From the NCBI GenBank assembly GCA_032718475.1, contig JAUCBJ010000828.1, positions 1 through 44,314 on the forward strand: 44,314 nucleotides of DNA, read 5' to 3'. The notes under the pieces are model-generated. The model ran no database searches and was not told the DNA's origin. It saw nothing but the letters and a program-made list of their open reading frames with translations. The position numbers were made by a program, and so were the translations under genes. Every line of letters begins with the position of its first letter. Within the stretch, counting starts at the first letter, position 1. Positions 28,511 through 38,587 of the stretch are shown here, piece after piece. This DNA comes from Nemertoderma westbladi (taxonomy: Eukaryota > Xenacoelomorpha > Nemertodermatida > Nemertodermatidae).

Positions 28511-29343
28511 CGTGGCCCCGCGCTCGGGTATTATACATGTAACCTCAAAGGGAGGAAAACGTGGCCCCGCGCAAGGGTATTGTACATGTAACCTCAAAGA
28601 GAGGAAAACGTGGCCCCGCGCCCGGGTAATATTCATGTAACATCAAAGAGAGGAAAACGTGGCCCCGCGCCCGGGTATTATTCATGTAACCTCAAAGAGA
28701 GGAAAACGTGGCCCCGCGCCCGGGTAATATTCATGTAACCTCAAAGAGAGGAAAACGTGGCCCCGCGCCCGGGTATTATTCATGTAACCTCAAAGAGAGG
28801 AAAACGTGGCCCCGCGCCCGGGTAATATTCATGTAACCTCAAAGAGAGGAAAACGTGGCCCCGCGCCCGGGTATTATTCATGTAACCTCAAAGAGAGGAA
28901 AACGTGGCCCCGCGCCCGGGTAATAATCATGTAACATCAAAGAGAGGAAAACGTGGCCCCGCGCCCGGGTATTATTCATGTAACCTCAAAGAGAGGAAAA
29001 CGTGGCCCCGCGCCCGGGTAATATTCATGTAACCTCAAAGAGAGGAAAACGTGGCCCCGCGCCCGGATATTATTCATGTAACCTCAAAGAGAGGAAAACG
29101 TGGCCCCGCGCCCGGGTATTATTCATGTAACCTCAAAGAGAGGAAAACGTGGCCCCGCGCCCGGGTAATATTCATGTAACCTCAAAGAGAGGAAAACGTG
29201 GCCCCGCGCCCGGGTATTATTCATGTAACCTCAAAGAGAGGAAAACGTGGCCCCGCGCCCGGGTATTATTCATGTAACCTCAAAGAGAGGAAAACGTGGC
29301 CCCGCGCCCGGGTAATGTTCGTGTAACCTCAAAGAGAGGAAAA
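28511..29343. repeat. Satellite A: 49-bp unit, 17 copies
   Basis: Exactly 17 tandem units of 49 bp, each beginning CGTGGCCCCGCGCCCGGGTA and ending in TCAAAGAGAGGAAAA. The unit is GC-rich at its start and includes a CCCGGG palindrome, in sharp contrast to the AT-rich flanks. From copy 3 to copy 12 a TAATATTC type (one variant TAATAATC) alternates with a TATTATTC type, so amplification included a 98-bp dimer. Confidence 0.95.
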
Positions 29344-29671
29344 CGATAGATACCGGTACGATAGTGCCGGTGACGGTGAATAATTGTTACCGGTCTGCAC
29401 TAAACTGGATAACTAACTAACTAAGATACCAATCCAAGAATCTGACACAATATATGATTGATACACTAATATTGCTTCACCTCCTACTCTACCTTGGCCT
29501 GCTACCTAATGGATGCTCTCCTGTTCCCTATCACGTGCTTTCCTCCCCCCCAAGAGGCTCTTTTTCGGAAACGGGGGCATATTTTCCTGAATAGTTCCAG
29601 GTGAATGTTCTTACAGTCTTATAGTAGATATTTTGTTATGGTAGCTACTAGCTAGTGTTTTTTTCAGGGAA
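29344..29671. other. Unique spacer between two clusters of satellite A
   Basis: Non-coding DNA with several ACCGGT words near 29350-29390 and a C-run followed by AAGAGGCTCTTTTTCGG near 29545-29570. No gene is seen. Confidence 0.5.
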
Positions 29672-29851
29672 ATGTGGCCCCGCGCCCGGGTATTATTCAT
29701 GTAACCCCAAAGAGAGGAAAAATGTGGCCCCGCGTCCGGGTATTATTCATGTAACCCCAAAGAGAGAAAAAAAAATGTGGCCCCGCGCTCGGGTACGGGT
29801 GTTATTCATGTGACCCCAAAGAGAGAAAAAAATGTCGCCCCGCGCCCGGGT
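29672..29851. repeat. Satellite A, second cluster: four diverged copies
   Basis: TGTGGCCCCGCG-type units start at about 29672, 29722, 29775 and 29833, with spacings of 50-58 bp enlarged by A-runs. They carry AACCCCAAAGAGAG instead of AACCTCAAAGAGAG, and one has a CGGGTA duplication. They share a common origin with the array at 28511 but are older or independently expanded. Confidence 0.9.
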
Positions 29852-30150
29852 GGATAGCATACTTTACCTAACTTTCTATTGTACAGTAACTGTATGTTTT
29901 CCACCATCCCATCTATCTTGCGTGGCACGATCTCCAAAACATTTCAGTTTTTTTAATATGTTAATAAATATATTATTTTGGGGGATTCGAATGTAGCATG
30001 TTCTTTCCTCTGTATGAAACTGAAACTATTTAATTATAAAATATTCTGGAACATAGTTTATATATACAAATATTTATTGATATTTTATAGATAATATTCA
30101 TTACAGCATAATGCATACTTTACAGTGTACGTGTTAATGTTAAGTAAATC
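29852..30150. other. AT-rich spacer, no gene seen
   Basis: Non-coding DNA between satellite A and the 36-bp array. It has runs of T and A and no frame of note. Confidence 0.5.
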
Positions 30151-30562
30151 TCCGGCCCTGTATTTAGGAGGCAACACGAAGGATACTCCGGCCCTGTATT
30201 TAGGAGGCAACACGAAGGATACTCCGGCCCTGTATTTAGGAGGCAACACGAAGGATACTCTGGCCCTGTATTTAGGAGGCAACACGAAGGATACTCCGGC
30301 CCTGTATTTAGGAGGCAACACGAAGGATACTCCGGCCCTGTATTTAGGAGGCAACACGAAGGATACTCCGGCCCTGTATTTAGGAGGCAACACGAAGGAT
30401 ACTCTGGCCCTGTATTTAGGAGGCAACACGAAGGATACTCCGGCCCTGTATTTAGGAGGCAACACGAAGGATACTCCGGCCCTGTATTTAGGAGGCAACA
30501 CGAAGGATACTCCGGCCCTGTATTTAGGAGGCAACACGAAGGATACTCCCGCCCTGTATTTA
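30151..30562. repeat. Satellite B: 36-bp unit, about 11.4 copies
   Basis: The unit TCCGGCCCTGTATTTAGGAG followed by GCAACACGAAGGATAC repeats with almost no variation. Because 36 is a multiple of three and the unit lacks stops in one frame on each strand, both strands stay open: a 12-residue plus-strand repeat (PALYLGGNTKDT) and a 12-residue minus-strand repeat (KYRAGVSFVLPP). Copies 4 and 8 carry TCTGG in place of TCCGG, which points to a 144-bp block duplication. There is no evidence of translation. Confidence 0.95.
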
Positions 30563-30837
30563 CTCCGCCGTTCCATTCCGCTTATAATTACGTCTATACG
30601 ATATGTGATGCGCCAAATTTATAAAACGGATACAAGGATATATCTCTTTATCAATTACAAAAATCACGTAGGCGTAATACCGCACTGTAAATTGACTGAA
30701 AATATTAAAAAATTTAAATGGATATGATAAATTTACATTATAATGTTCCTACACTTTGCGACAAAATGAGATTCAGTAGCAGTCAATACTGAATCCAATA
30801 CGAGACAAAGTTACCGGATATGTACCGTACCGGTAAA
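30563..30837. other. Non-coding spacer before the SINEs
   Basis: AT-rich DNA with an ACCGGTA motif near its end. No gene is recognised; the plus-strand frame that leaves the 36-bp array continues here to 30727 without any recognisable domain. Confidence 0.5.
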
Positions 30838-31027
30838 GCAAAAGCAAACAGTCGGCCGAAGCCGGAGGCGACCCTAAGGCTCCTCTTTCGACAGCTGCTA
30901 CTTGAGGGTAGGGGTGGGCGCAACTCCTACCCCAGTGGATGAAAGGCTGAGTGGACCCTGGCGGGGCTGAACCTACAACCAATAGATTGCAGGCCCGGCG
31001 CTCAACCAACTGAGCTACCCCGCCTTG
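30838..31027 (-). mobile_element. tRNA-derived SINE (1)
   Basis: The minus strand at 31024-30962 reads as a degenerate tRNA: GGCGGGG and CCCCGCC as a 7-bp acceptor-like stem, TAGCTCAGTTGGTTGAGCG as D arm and box A, a CCTGCAA anticodon-type loop, and GTAGGTTCAGCCC as a weak box B. It is only about 63 nt long with a poor anticodon and T stem, so it is not a working tRNA. The non-tRNA body follows to about 30838. It would be transcribed by RNA polymerase III and moved by a LINE in trans. Confidence 0.65.
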
Positions 31028-31171
31028 CCGGTACCGGTACCGTACCGGTACTACAGTACATTATACAGTAGTGACACAATAATTTATTCCTCAGAAGAAG
31101 AAAATAAAAAAAACATATTTTAGAAATTCGTATTAATTTTCTACTTTTCTTGATAAGAAATTAAAAATGGG

Positions 31172-31388
31172 GGTTGGGTTGGTTTGTTCAGCGGTCCCTC
31201 GAAAGCTAGGACCAAACCAGCGAAGGAAAGGGAATGCCGGGAAACTTCACATGCTGACATGTCTGGCTAAACCTTTCAAAGCATTCGTGTCGAAACGAAA
31301 ACTGACTCGGCGCCCATGTGGGGGTTGAACCCACAACCTCCGAGAGTGGTGAATTCAATCTAATTAATCCACCACGGTGGGCCCTGAA
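31172..31388 (-). mobile_element. tRNA-derived SINE (2)
   Basis: On the minus strand, 31384-31308 begins GGGCCCACCGTGGTGGATTA and has a perfect T arm (GTGGG, loop TTCAACC, CCCAC), which is a strong box B. The box A region is degenerate, and TGGGCGCC after the T arm partly pairs with the 5' end. A body of about 130 bp follows (to about 31172) and ends in AACCAACCCAACCCCC. It is in the same orientation as SINE 1 about 150 bp away, but is a different family. Confidence 0.6.
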
Positions 31389-32762
31389 CCAAGGCGGAAC
31401 AAGTGTCAGATACCGTCAGATCAGATAAGGACAGACGTTTTAGCCATCCTAGAAAAGAGACTGTCTCACAGTTGGGGCCCCGCGCGCCCCAGAGGTAAAT
31501 CCTTACCTCATTGGCTGTTACCTCTCTGACTGTGGACTGACAGCGCAACAGCCCCTATAGTAAATTAACTGCTCTACTGTTCAGAGTTTAAAACCAATAA
31601 TTAAAGTTCAATGGCAGTGAATTTAGTAATATTAATGATGACCCATCTGTAAAATTACATGTAAACCGATATGCAATGTTTTCAAGTCAAAGAATGGTTT
31701 CCATAGTTTCAATTTTACATTATTTTTTTTATTTATAATTTTTAATCCTCCTTTGCATGATATTGTAATTGGGGGCCCCAAAAAGTCGGGGGCCCCGCCC
31801 CTAGGCTATAGCCTAGGCCTTAATCCAGCCCTGCCTACAGTACAGTAGAAGCCAAAACAATGTCGTCCAATTTATTTTTTTTTCATAAAAAACAGAAAGT
31901 AATCAAGGATTTCTAAAATATAGGGTTTTCTTCAAATTTTTCCCTAGGACTGAGAAACATGAAATATAAACAAGAATACTTAAAGTATTTACGCGGATTT
32001 CTGCAACAATGGTAAAAATAAATTAATGGCAGCCATCTGATATTCCATTCAAAATGGTCGCAACTGTATACAGTAGGGAAAGGGAGGGGAATTTAAACAC
32101 AACGCCGTTCTTTGTTATTATTAAACAAACACCCCTCGGTTCTCGCAGTTTCCATTGTTATCTGTGCGTGGCTGACAGATTTATTTGAATATCATCACAT
32201 TTGTTAAAACAACATAATTATTGGGTATCGATTATACATACAGTATGGGGTGATATGGATAGTATGGGTGACAACTACTGTAATAGAGCAGAGCTAATAA
32301 TTTAATGGAACATTCTATTAATTTATCGCAATAATTTTTATTGTCCGTTTAAATCCTTTTTTTGTCCTTATTTTTTGATTTTTTATGTCCTCCAAAAGTC
32401 TAATGTTAGGTTCCATGCTACCGGTTTCTCTACTGCTGTTCTCTCAGGCTATCAGTACCGGTATTGGTATATATAGCACTATTTTGCTGTATTGTATGTA
32501 CAGATGTAGGTATAAAGCAGGTATTTCTGTATTTTAGTACCGGCACCGGTACTGCTATAGGCCTACTGTGTAGCCTACCATTTAAATACGGTAATGGTAG
32601 GCCTACCGGTTGTGCTAATAAATTTTAAATAATTGATAGGCCAAACTGGATTGTAGGATTATGGAAAATGTGGATATACCTTTCACATAATTTAGGCCTA
32701 TTACTGTATTAGTTTTATAATCAATAATGGATCATGACTACTGTCTGAGTAGTGTTACGGAT
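31389..32762. other. Gene-free DNA with dispersed repeat pieces
   Basis: No protein-coding frame is recognised. It holds an inverted single monomer of the 59-bp satellite (31978-32032), a partial monomer (about 32298-32335), and the 32329-32419 repeat related to the BEL insertion site at 22324. It also has a GGGGGCCCC-rich patch at about 31772-31830 and many ACCGGTA and TAGGCCTA words. Confidence 0.6.
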
Positions 32763-33690
32763 AACCTGCTCCTTTCCCTGATTTGGTAAAGTGACTGTTT
32801 ATTGTTTTGGTTAGAAAATCCGGCCTTAACCTGCTCCTTTCCCTCAATTAGTTAAGTGATCGTTTATTGTTTTGGTTAGAAAATCCCGCCTCTGTAACCT
32901 GCTCCTCTCCCTCAATTGGTAATGTTATCGTTTATTGTTTTGGTTAGAAAATCCCGCCTCTGTAACCTGCTCCTTTCTCTCAATTGGTAATGTTATCGTT
33001 TATTGTTTTGGTTAGAAAATCCCGCCTCAGTAACCTGCCCCTTTCCCTCAATTAGTTAAATGATCGTTTATTGTTTTGGTTAGAAAATCCCGCCTCTGTA
33101 ACCTGCTCCTTTCCCTGAATTGGTAAAGTGACCGTTTATTGTTTTGGTTAGAAAGGCCCGCCTCTGTAACCTGCCCCTTTCCCTCAATTAGTTAAATGAT
33201 CGTTTATTGTTTTGGTTAGAAAATCCCGCCTCTGTAACCTGCTCCTTTCCCTCAATTAGTTAAGTGATCGTTTATTGTTTTGGTTAGAAAATTCCGCCTC
33301 TGTAACCTGTCCCTTTCCCTCAATTAGTTAAATGATCGTTTATTGTTTTGGTTAGAAAATCCCGCCTCTGTAACCTGCTCCTTTCCCTCAATAAGTTAAG
33401 TCATCGTTTATTGTTTTGGTTAGAAAATCCCGCCTCTGTAACCTGCTCCTTTCCCTCAATAAGTTAAGTGATCGTTTATTGTTTTGGTTAGAAAATCCCG
33501 CCTCTGTAACCTGCTCCTTTCCCTCAATTAGTTAAGTGATCGTTTATTGTTTTGGTTAGAAAATCCCGTCTCTGTAACCTGCTCCTTTCCCTGATTTGGT
33601 AAAGTGACTGTTTATTGTTTTGGTTAGAAAACTCGGCCTTAACCTGCTCCTTTCCATCAATTGGTAATTGTTTTTGGCTATAAAATGAGT
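32763..33690. repeat. Satellite C: about 67-bp unit, about 14 copies
   Basis: Units begin AACCTGCTCCTTTCCCTCAA and contain GTTTATTGTTTTGGTTAGAA then AATCCCGCCTCTGT. Spacing of the AACCTG start is 65-68 bp (32763, 32828, 32896 and on). Variants TTAGTTAAGTGATCG and TTGGTAATGTTATCG mark subtypes. The first and last copies (about 32828 and 33640) carry CGGCCTT instead of CCGCCTC, so the array ends resemble each other. A truncated unit ends near 33690. Confidence 0.92.
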
Positions 33691-34010
33691 GTTTTGCTAC
33701 GTCATGTGGTATTCGATTATCGACAACAACCACAAACTATTAAATATAGAGTCTTTTTACCACAGGCGCATATGGAAATCAATCTCATAGTTTATAAATC
33801 ATGGAATCATGGAATGTTTTGGCACAGGCATGGTGAAATCAACTGTCTGACAGTCCAGAAATCAGCAGTCTGACAGTTTGAAGAAATACATACATAAAAA
33901 GTCATTAAAAGGACAATAAAAGTCATTAAAAGGACAACAAAAGTCATTATGTATAATTCGTAAAAAAAATGACAAAAAAAGTCAAATAAAAGGACATAAA
34001 AAATCACTGC
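33691..34010. other. Spacer between satellites C and D
   Basis: Non-coding. It contains a rough internal repeat (AAAAGTCATTAAAAGGACA at 33897-33915 and again after it) related to the 32329-32419 and 22324-22414 repeat through AAAAGGACATAAAAAATCA (about 33990). The 70-codon plus-strand frame (33661-33873) has no recognisable similarity. Confidence 0.5.
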
Positions 34011-36636
34011 CTTAATTTATTTACACAATTGTTGCAGAAATCCGTGTAAATACTTTAATGGAAGAGTCTATTAATTTTTTACACGGTTGTTGCAGAAATC
34101 CGTTTAAATACTTTAATGGAACAGTCTATTAATTTATTTACACGGTTGTTGCAGAAATCCGTGTAAATACTTTAATGGAACAGTCTATTAATTTATTTAC
34201 ACAATTGTTGCAGAAATCCGTGTAAATACTTTAATGGAACAGTCTATTAATTTATTTACACGGTTGTTGCAGAAATCCGTGTAAATACTTTAATGGAACA
34301 GTCTATTAATTTATTTACACCGTTGTTGCAGAAATCCGTGTAAATACTTTAATGGAACAGTCTATTAATTTATTTACACAATTGTTGCAGAAATCCGTGT
34401 AAATACTTTAATGGAACAGTCTATTAATTTATTTACACGGTTGTTGCAGAAATCCGTGTAAATACTTTAATGGAACAGTCTATTAATTTATTTACACCGT
34501 TGTTGCAGAAATCCGTGTAAATACTTTAATGGAACAGTCTATTAATTTATTTACACAATTGTTGCAGAAATCCGTGTAAATACTTTAATGGAACAGTCTA
34601 TTAATTTATTTACACCGTTGTTGCAGAAATCCGTGTAAATACTTTAATGGAACAGTCTATTAATTTATTTACACAATTGTTGCAGAAATCCGTGTAAATA
34701 CTTTAATGGAACAGTCTATTAATTTATTTACACGGTTGTTGCAGAAATCCGTTTAAATACTTTAATGGAACAGTCTATTAATTTATTTACACGGTTGTTG
34801 CAGAAATCCGTGTAAATACTTTAATGGAACAGTCTATTAATTTATTTACACGGTTGTTGCAGAAATCCGTGTAAATACTTTAATGGAACAGTCTATTAAT
34901 TTATTTACACGGTTGTTGCAGAAATCCGTGTAAATACTTTAATGGAACAGTCTATTAATTTATTTACACGGTTGTTGCAGAAATCCGTGTAAATACTTTA
35001 ATGGAACAGTCTATTAATTTATTTACACGGTTGTTGCAGAAATCCGTGTAAATTCTTTAATGGAACAGTCTATTAATTTATTTAAACGGTTGTTGCAGAA
35101 ATCCGTGTAAATACTTTAATGGAACAGTCTATTAATTTATTTACACGGTTGAGGTAAAATCCGTGTAAATTCTTTAATGGAACAGTCTATTAATTTATTT
35201 AAACGGTTGAGGTAAAATCCGTGTAAATACTTTAATGGAACAGTCTATTAATTTATTTACACGGTTGTTGCAGAAATCCGTGTAAATACTTTAATGGAAC
35301 AGTCTATTAATTTATTTACACGGTTGTTGCAGAAATCCGTGTAAATACTTTAATGGAACAGTCTATTAATTTATTTACACGGTTGTTGCAGAAATCCGTG
35401 TAAATACTTTAATGGAACAGTCTATTAATTTATTTACACGGTTGAGGTAAAATCCGTGTAAATTCTTTAATGGAACAGTCTATTAATTTATTTACACGGT
35501 TTAGGTAAAATCCGTGTAAATTCTTTAATGGACCAGTCTATTAATTTATTTACACGGTTGAGGTAAAATCCGCGTAAATACTTTAATGGAACAGTCTATT
35601 AATTTATTTACACGGTTGAGGTAAAATCCGTGTAAATACTTTAATGGAACAGTCTATTAATTTATTTACACGGTTGTTGCAGAAATCCGTGTAAATACTT
35701 TAATAGAACAGTCTATTAATTTATTTACACGGTTGTTGCAGAAATCCGTGTAAATACTTTAATGGAACAGTCTATTAATTTATTTACACGGTTGACGTAA
35801 AATCCGTGTAAATTCTTTAATGGAACAGTCTATTAATTTATTTACACGAGGTAAAATCCGTGTAAATTCTTTAATGGAACAGTCTATTAATTTATTTACA
35901 CGGTTGTTGCAGAAATCCGTGTAAATACTTTAATGGAACAGTCTATTAATTTATTTACACGGTTTAGGTGAAATCCGTGTAAATTCTTTAATGGAACAGT
36001 CTATTAATTTATTTACACGGTTGAGGTAAAATCAGCGTAAATACTTTAATGGAACAGTCTATTAATTTATTTACACGGTTGAGGTAAAATCCGTGTAAAT
36101 ACTTTAATGGAACAGTATATTAATTTATTTACACGGTTGTTGCAGAAATCCGTGTAAATACTTTAATGGAACAGTCTAATAATTTATTTACACGGTTGTT
36201 GCAGAAATCCGTGTGAATACTTTAATGGAACAGTCTATTAATTTATTTACACGGTTGAGGTAAAATCCGTGTAAATACTTTAATGGAACAGTCTATTAAT
36301 TTATTTACACGGTTGTTGCAGAAATCCGTGTAAATACTTTAATGGAACAGTCTATTAATTTATTTACACGGTTGTTGCAGAAATCCGTGAAAATACTTTA
36401 AAGGAACAGTCTATTAATTTATTTGCACGGTTGAGGTAAAATCTGCGTAAATACTTTAATGGAACAGTCTATTAATTTATTTACACGGTTGTTGCAGAAA
36501 TCCGTGTAAATACTTTAAAGGAACAGTCTATTAATTTATTTGCACGGTTGAGGTAAAATCTGCGTAAATACTTTAATGGAATAGTCTATTAATTTATTTA
36601 CACGGTTGAGGTATTATCCGCGTAAATACTTTAATG
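34011..36636. repeat. Satellite D: 59-bp unit, about 44 copies
   Basis: The unit TTAATTTATTTACACGGTTG, TTGCAGAAATCCGTGTAAAT, ACTTTAATGGAACAGTCTA repeats over 2.6 kb. Most units hold the inverted arms ATTTACACGG and CCGTGTAAAT around a 13-nt loop. Two loop types occur: TTGTTGCAGAAAT, which fills the first part, and the shorter TTGAGGTAAAAT, which is interspersed after about 35140. In early copies CGG is sometimes CAA or CCG, which weakens the stem. Confidence 0.95.
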
Positions 36637-36687
36637 AAAGTCACGAAATTAAGGTTTTTACGTATGGCCGCTGTGGGCCACCGTAAA

Positions 36688-36953
36688 AAGGTGCGCTGAA
36701 TCGTGTGGCTGTGTGTGTTTTTTTGTAAAAACACGAGGAAACGGTCGAAATGGCGGGTTTAAGTAAGAGCGGGAAGCAACTTTTGAAAATCGGCTGTGAT
36801 TGGCTGCTACAGATTTGACGTCACTACAAAGTGATCTGATAATTTCTTATCTTGGTTTCTATGGAAAGTGATTTTCGATTGATTCAAATACACATTAAAT
36901 CTCAATCATTTCACAAGTAGCTTATATCAATTGAAAATGGAGACTCTTGGGCG
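36688..36953 (+). repeat. Left terminal inverted repeat of the foldback element
   Basis: About 266 bp, imperfect match to the reverse complement of 38325-38587. It ends where GACTCTTGGGCG departs from the partner's GAGTCTTGCGGG. It contains ATTGG (36799-36803) and TGACGTCAC (36816-36824). Confidence 0.82.
36799..36824 (-). promoter_or_regulatory. CCAAT box and CRE-like site in the left inverted repeat
   Basis: ATTGG (CCAAT on the minus strand) lies 12 bp from TGACGTCAC, a full CRE/ATF consensus palindrome. The same pair, inverted, occurs in the right repeat. Spacing and both motifs are kept while nearby bases differ, which hints at function, but no activity is shown. Confidence 0.5.
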
Positions 36954-37142
36954 TATTTTAACACTACAGTACAATGAACTAAGTTATAATGATGATGAAG
37001 ATTGATAAAATGCTGTTTATAATTGCAAATTCGGCAGATTGCCTGACCGGCATGCCAGCACTCAGCCGTATCACCTATTGCAGTATCTGAGTATTGCAGC
37101 TTATTTCATTAAATTAGGTTATGTTTACCTGTGACCGGTGCA

Positions 37143-38195
37143 ACATTCAAGTATCCTACTACCAATTATTATACTGTACCTGTACAGTAGTACTGTAGGA
37201 CTACCGGCTGCCAGGTATTATACCTGTAGTACTGTAAGACGACCGGCTGCCAATTATTATACCTGTACAGTAGTACTGTAGGACTACCGGCTGCCAGGTA
37301 TTATACCTGTAGTACTGTAAGACTACCGGCTGCCAATTATTATACCTGTACAGTACAGCAGTAGTACTGTAGGACTACCGGCTGCCAGGTATTATACCTG
37401 TAGTACTGTAAGACTACCGGCTGCCAGTTATTATACCTGTACAGTAGTACTGTAGGACTACCGGCTGCCAGGTATTATACCTGTAGTACTGTAAGACTAC
37501 CGGCTGCCAATTATTATACCTGTACAGTAGTACTGTAAGACTACCGGCTGCCAGGTATTATACCTGTAGTACTGTAAGACTACCGGCTGCCAGGTATTAT
37601 ACCTGTAGTACTGTAGGACTACCGGCTGCCAGGTATTATACCTGTAGTACTGTAGGACTACCGGCTGCCAGGTATTATACCTGTAGTACTGTAGGACTAC
37701 CGGCTACCAGGTATTATACCTGTAGTACTGTAGGACTACCGGCTGCCAGGCATTATACCTGTAGTACTGTAGGACTACCGGCTGCCAGGTATTATACCTG
37801 TAGTAGTACTGTAGGACTACCGGCTGCCAGGTATTATACCTGTAGTACTGTAGGACTACCGGCTGCCAGGTATTATACCTGTAGTACTGTAGGACTACCG
37901 GCTACCAGGTATTATACCTGTAGTACTGTAGGACTACCGGCTACCAGGTATTATACCTGTAGTACTGTAGGACTACCGGCTGCCAGGTATTATACCTGTA
38001 GTACTGTAGGACTACCGGCTACCAGGTATTATACCTGTAGTACTGTAGGACTACCGGCTGCCAGGTATTATACCTGTAGTACTGTAGGACTACCGGCTGC
38101 CAGGTATTATACCTGTAGTACTGTAGGACTACCGGCTGCCAGGTATTATACCTGTAGTACTGTAGGACTACCGGCTACCAGGTATTATAAGTTTA
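37143..38195. repeat. Satellite E: 39-bp unit, about 26 copies, with 44-bp variants
   Basis: The unit GACTACCGGCTGCCAGGTAT, TATACCTGTAGTACTGTAG repeats through the core of the foldback element. In about the first 400 bp it alternates with a longer form (AATTATTATACCTGTACAGTAGTACTGTA), giving an 83-bp dimer. After about 37560 it is nearly pure 39-mer, with GCTGCC and GCTACC subtypes. CAGGTATTATACCTG inside each unit is a near-perfect palindrome. Confidence 0.95.
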
Positions 38196-38324
38196 ATGGC
38201 ATTATAAATCTAATCTGTAGGCATTACCGTATTCAATACAGCTTTGAATGCTGTATTGCTGCTGGAAATACTGCTGGAAACAGCATTTTATCCATGTTCC
38301 TTAACAAACATGAATTTAAATAAT

Positions 38325-38587
38325 CCCGCAAGACTCTTCCGCTTTCAATTGATCTAAGCTACGTGTTAAATGATTGAGATTAAATGTGTATTTGAATGGA
38401 TCGAAAGTCACTGTCCATAGAAACCAAGATAATAAATTACCAAAGAGTAATTTGTAGTGACGTCAAATCTGTAGCAGCCAATCACAGCCGAATGGGCTTC
38501 CCGCGATTACTTAAACCCGCCATTTCGACCGTTTCCTTGTGTTTTTACAAAAAACACACCCGCCGGCACTCAATTCAGGGCACCTTA
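38325..38587 (-). repeat. Right terminal inverted repeat of the foldback element
   Basis: About 263 bp, the inverted partner of 36688-36953, with scattered substitutions and small indels. It contains TGACGTCA (38458-38465) and CCAAT (38478-38482) at matching positions. A 109-codon plus-strand frame (38396-38725) crosses it but has no recognisable similarity. Confidence 0.82.
38458..38482 (+). promoter_or_regulatory. CRE-like site and CCAAT box in the right inverted repeat
   Basis: TGACGTCA followed 12 bp later by CCAAT, the mirror of the left repeat. The site is about 390 bp beyond the 3' end of the Rho-like gene, so it is not in that gene's usual promoter position. Confidence 0.5.

Larger units (their letters stand above)
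36688..38587. mobile_element. Foldback-type element with about 265-bp terminal inverted repeats and satellite core
   Basis: The left end (36688-36953) and right end (38325-38587) are inverted copies of each other. Both start AAGGTGC.CTGAAT inward and share the segments TTTTTGTAAAAACAC, GGAAACGGTCGAAATGGCGG, the CCAAT and CRE motifs and ACATTTAATCTCAATCATTT-like sequence. The interior carries the 39-bp array and no transposase. It would be a non-autonomous DNA element (MITE or foldback). I could not find a convincing target-site duplication: flanks are CCGTAAA and ATTATTT. Confidence 0.8.

Noticed and set aside
29545-29570. Histone-type 3' stem-loop (AAGAGGCTCTTTTTCGG)
   Set aside because: Only half of the consensus is present. 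The second stem arm is missing and no histone frame is nearby.
30962-31024. Functional tRNA gene
   Set aside because: Too short, with a broken anticodon stem and T arm and a repeat-like body downstream. A tRNA-derived SINE fits better.
32763-33690. Satellite C as an array of small RNA genes (promoter-like GTTTATTG and TTTGGTTA words)
   Set aside because: No box A/B or PSE-like element is recognisable in the unit, and copies differ most in the part that would be expected to be conserved.
33661-33873. 70-codon plus-strand frame after satellite C
   Set aside because: Begins in a degenerate satellite unit, with no recognisable domain and no splice or start support.
28511-36636. CRISPR-like arrays
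   Set aside because: Units are contiguous tandem repeats without variable spacers, in a eukaryotic context with no cas genes.
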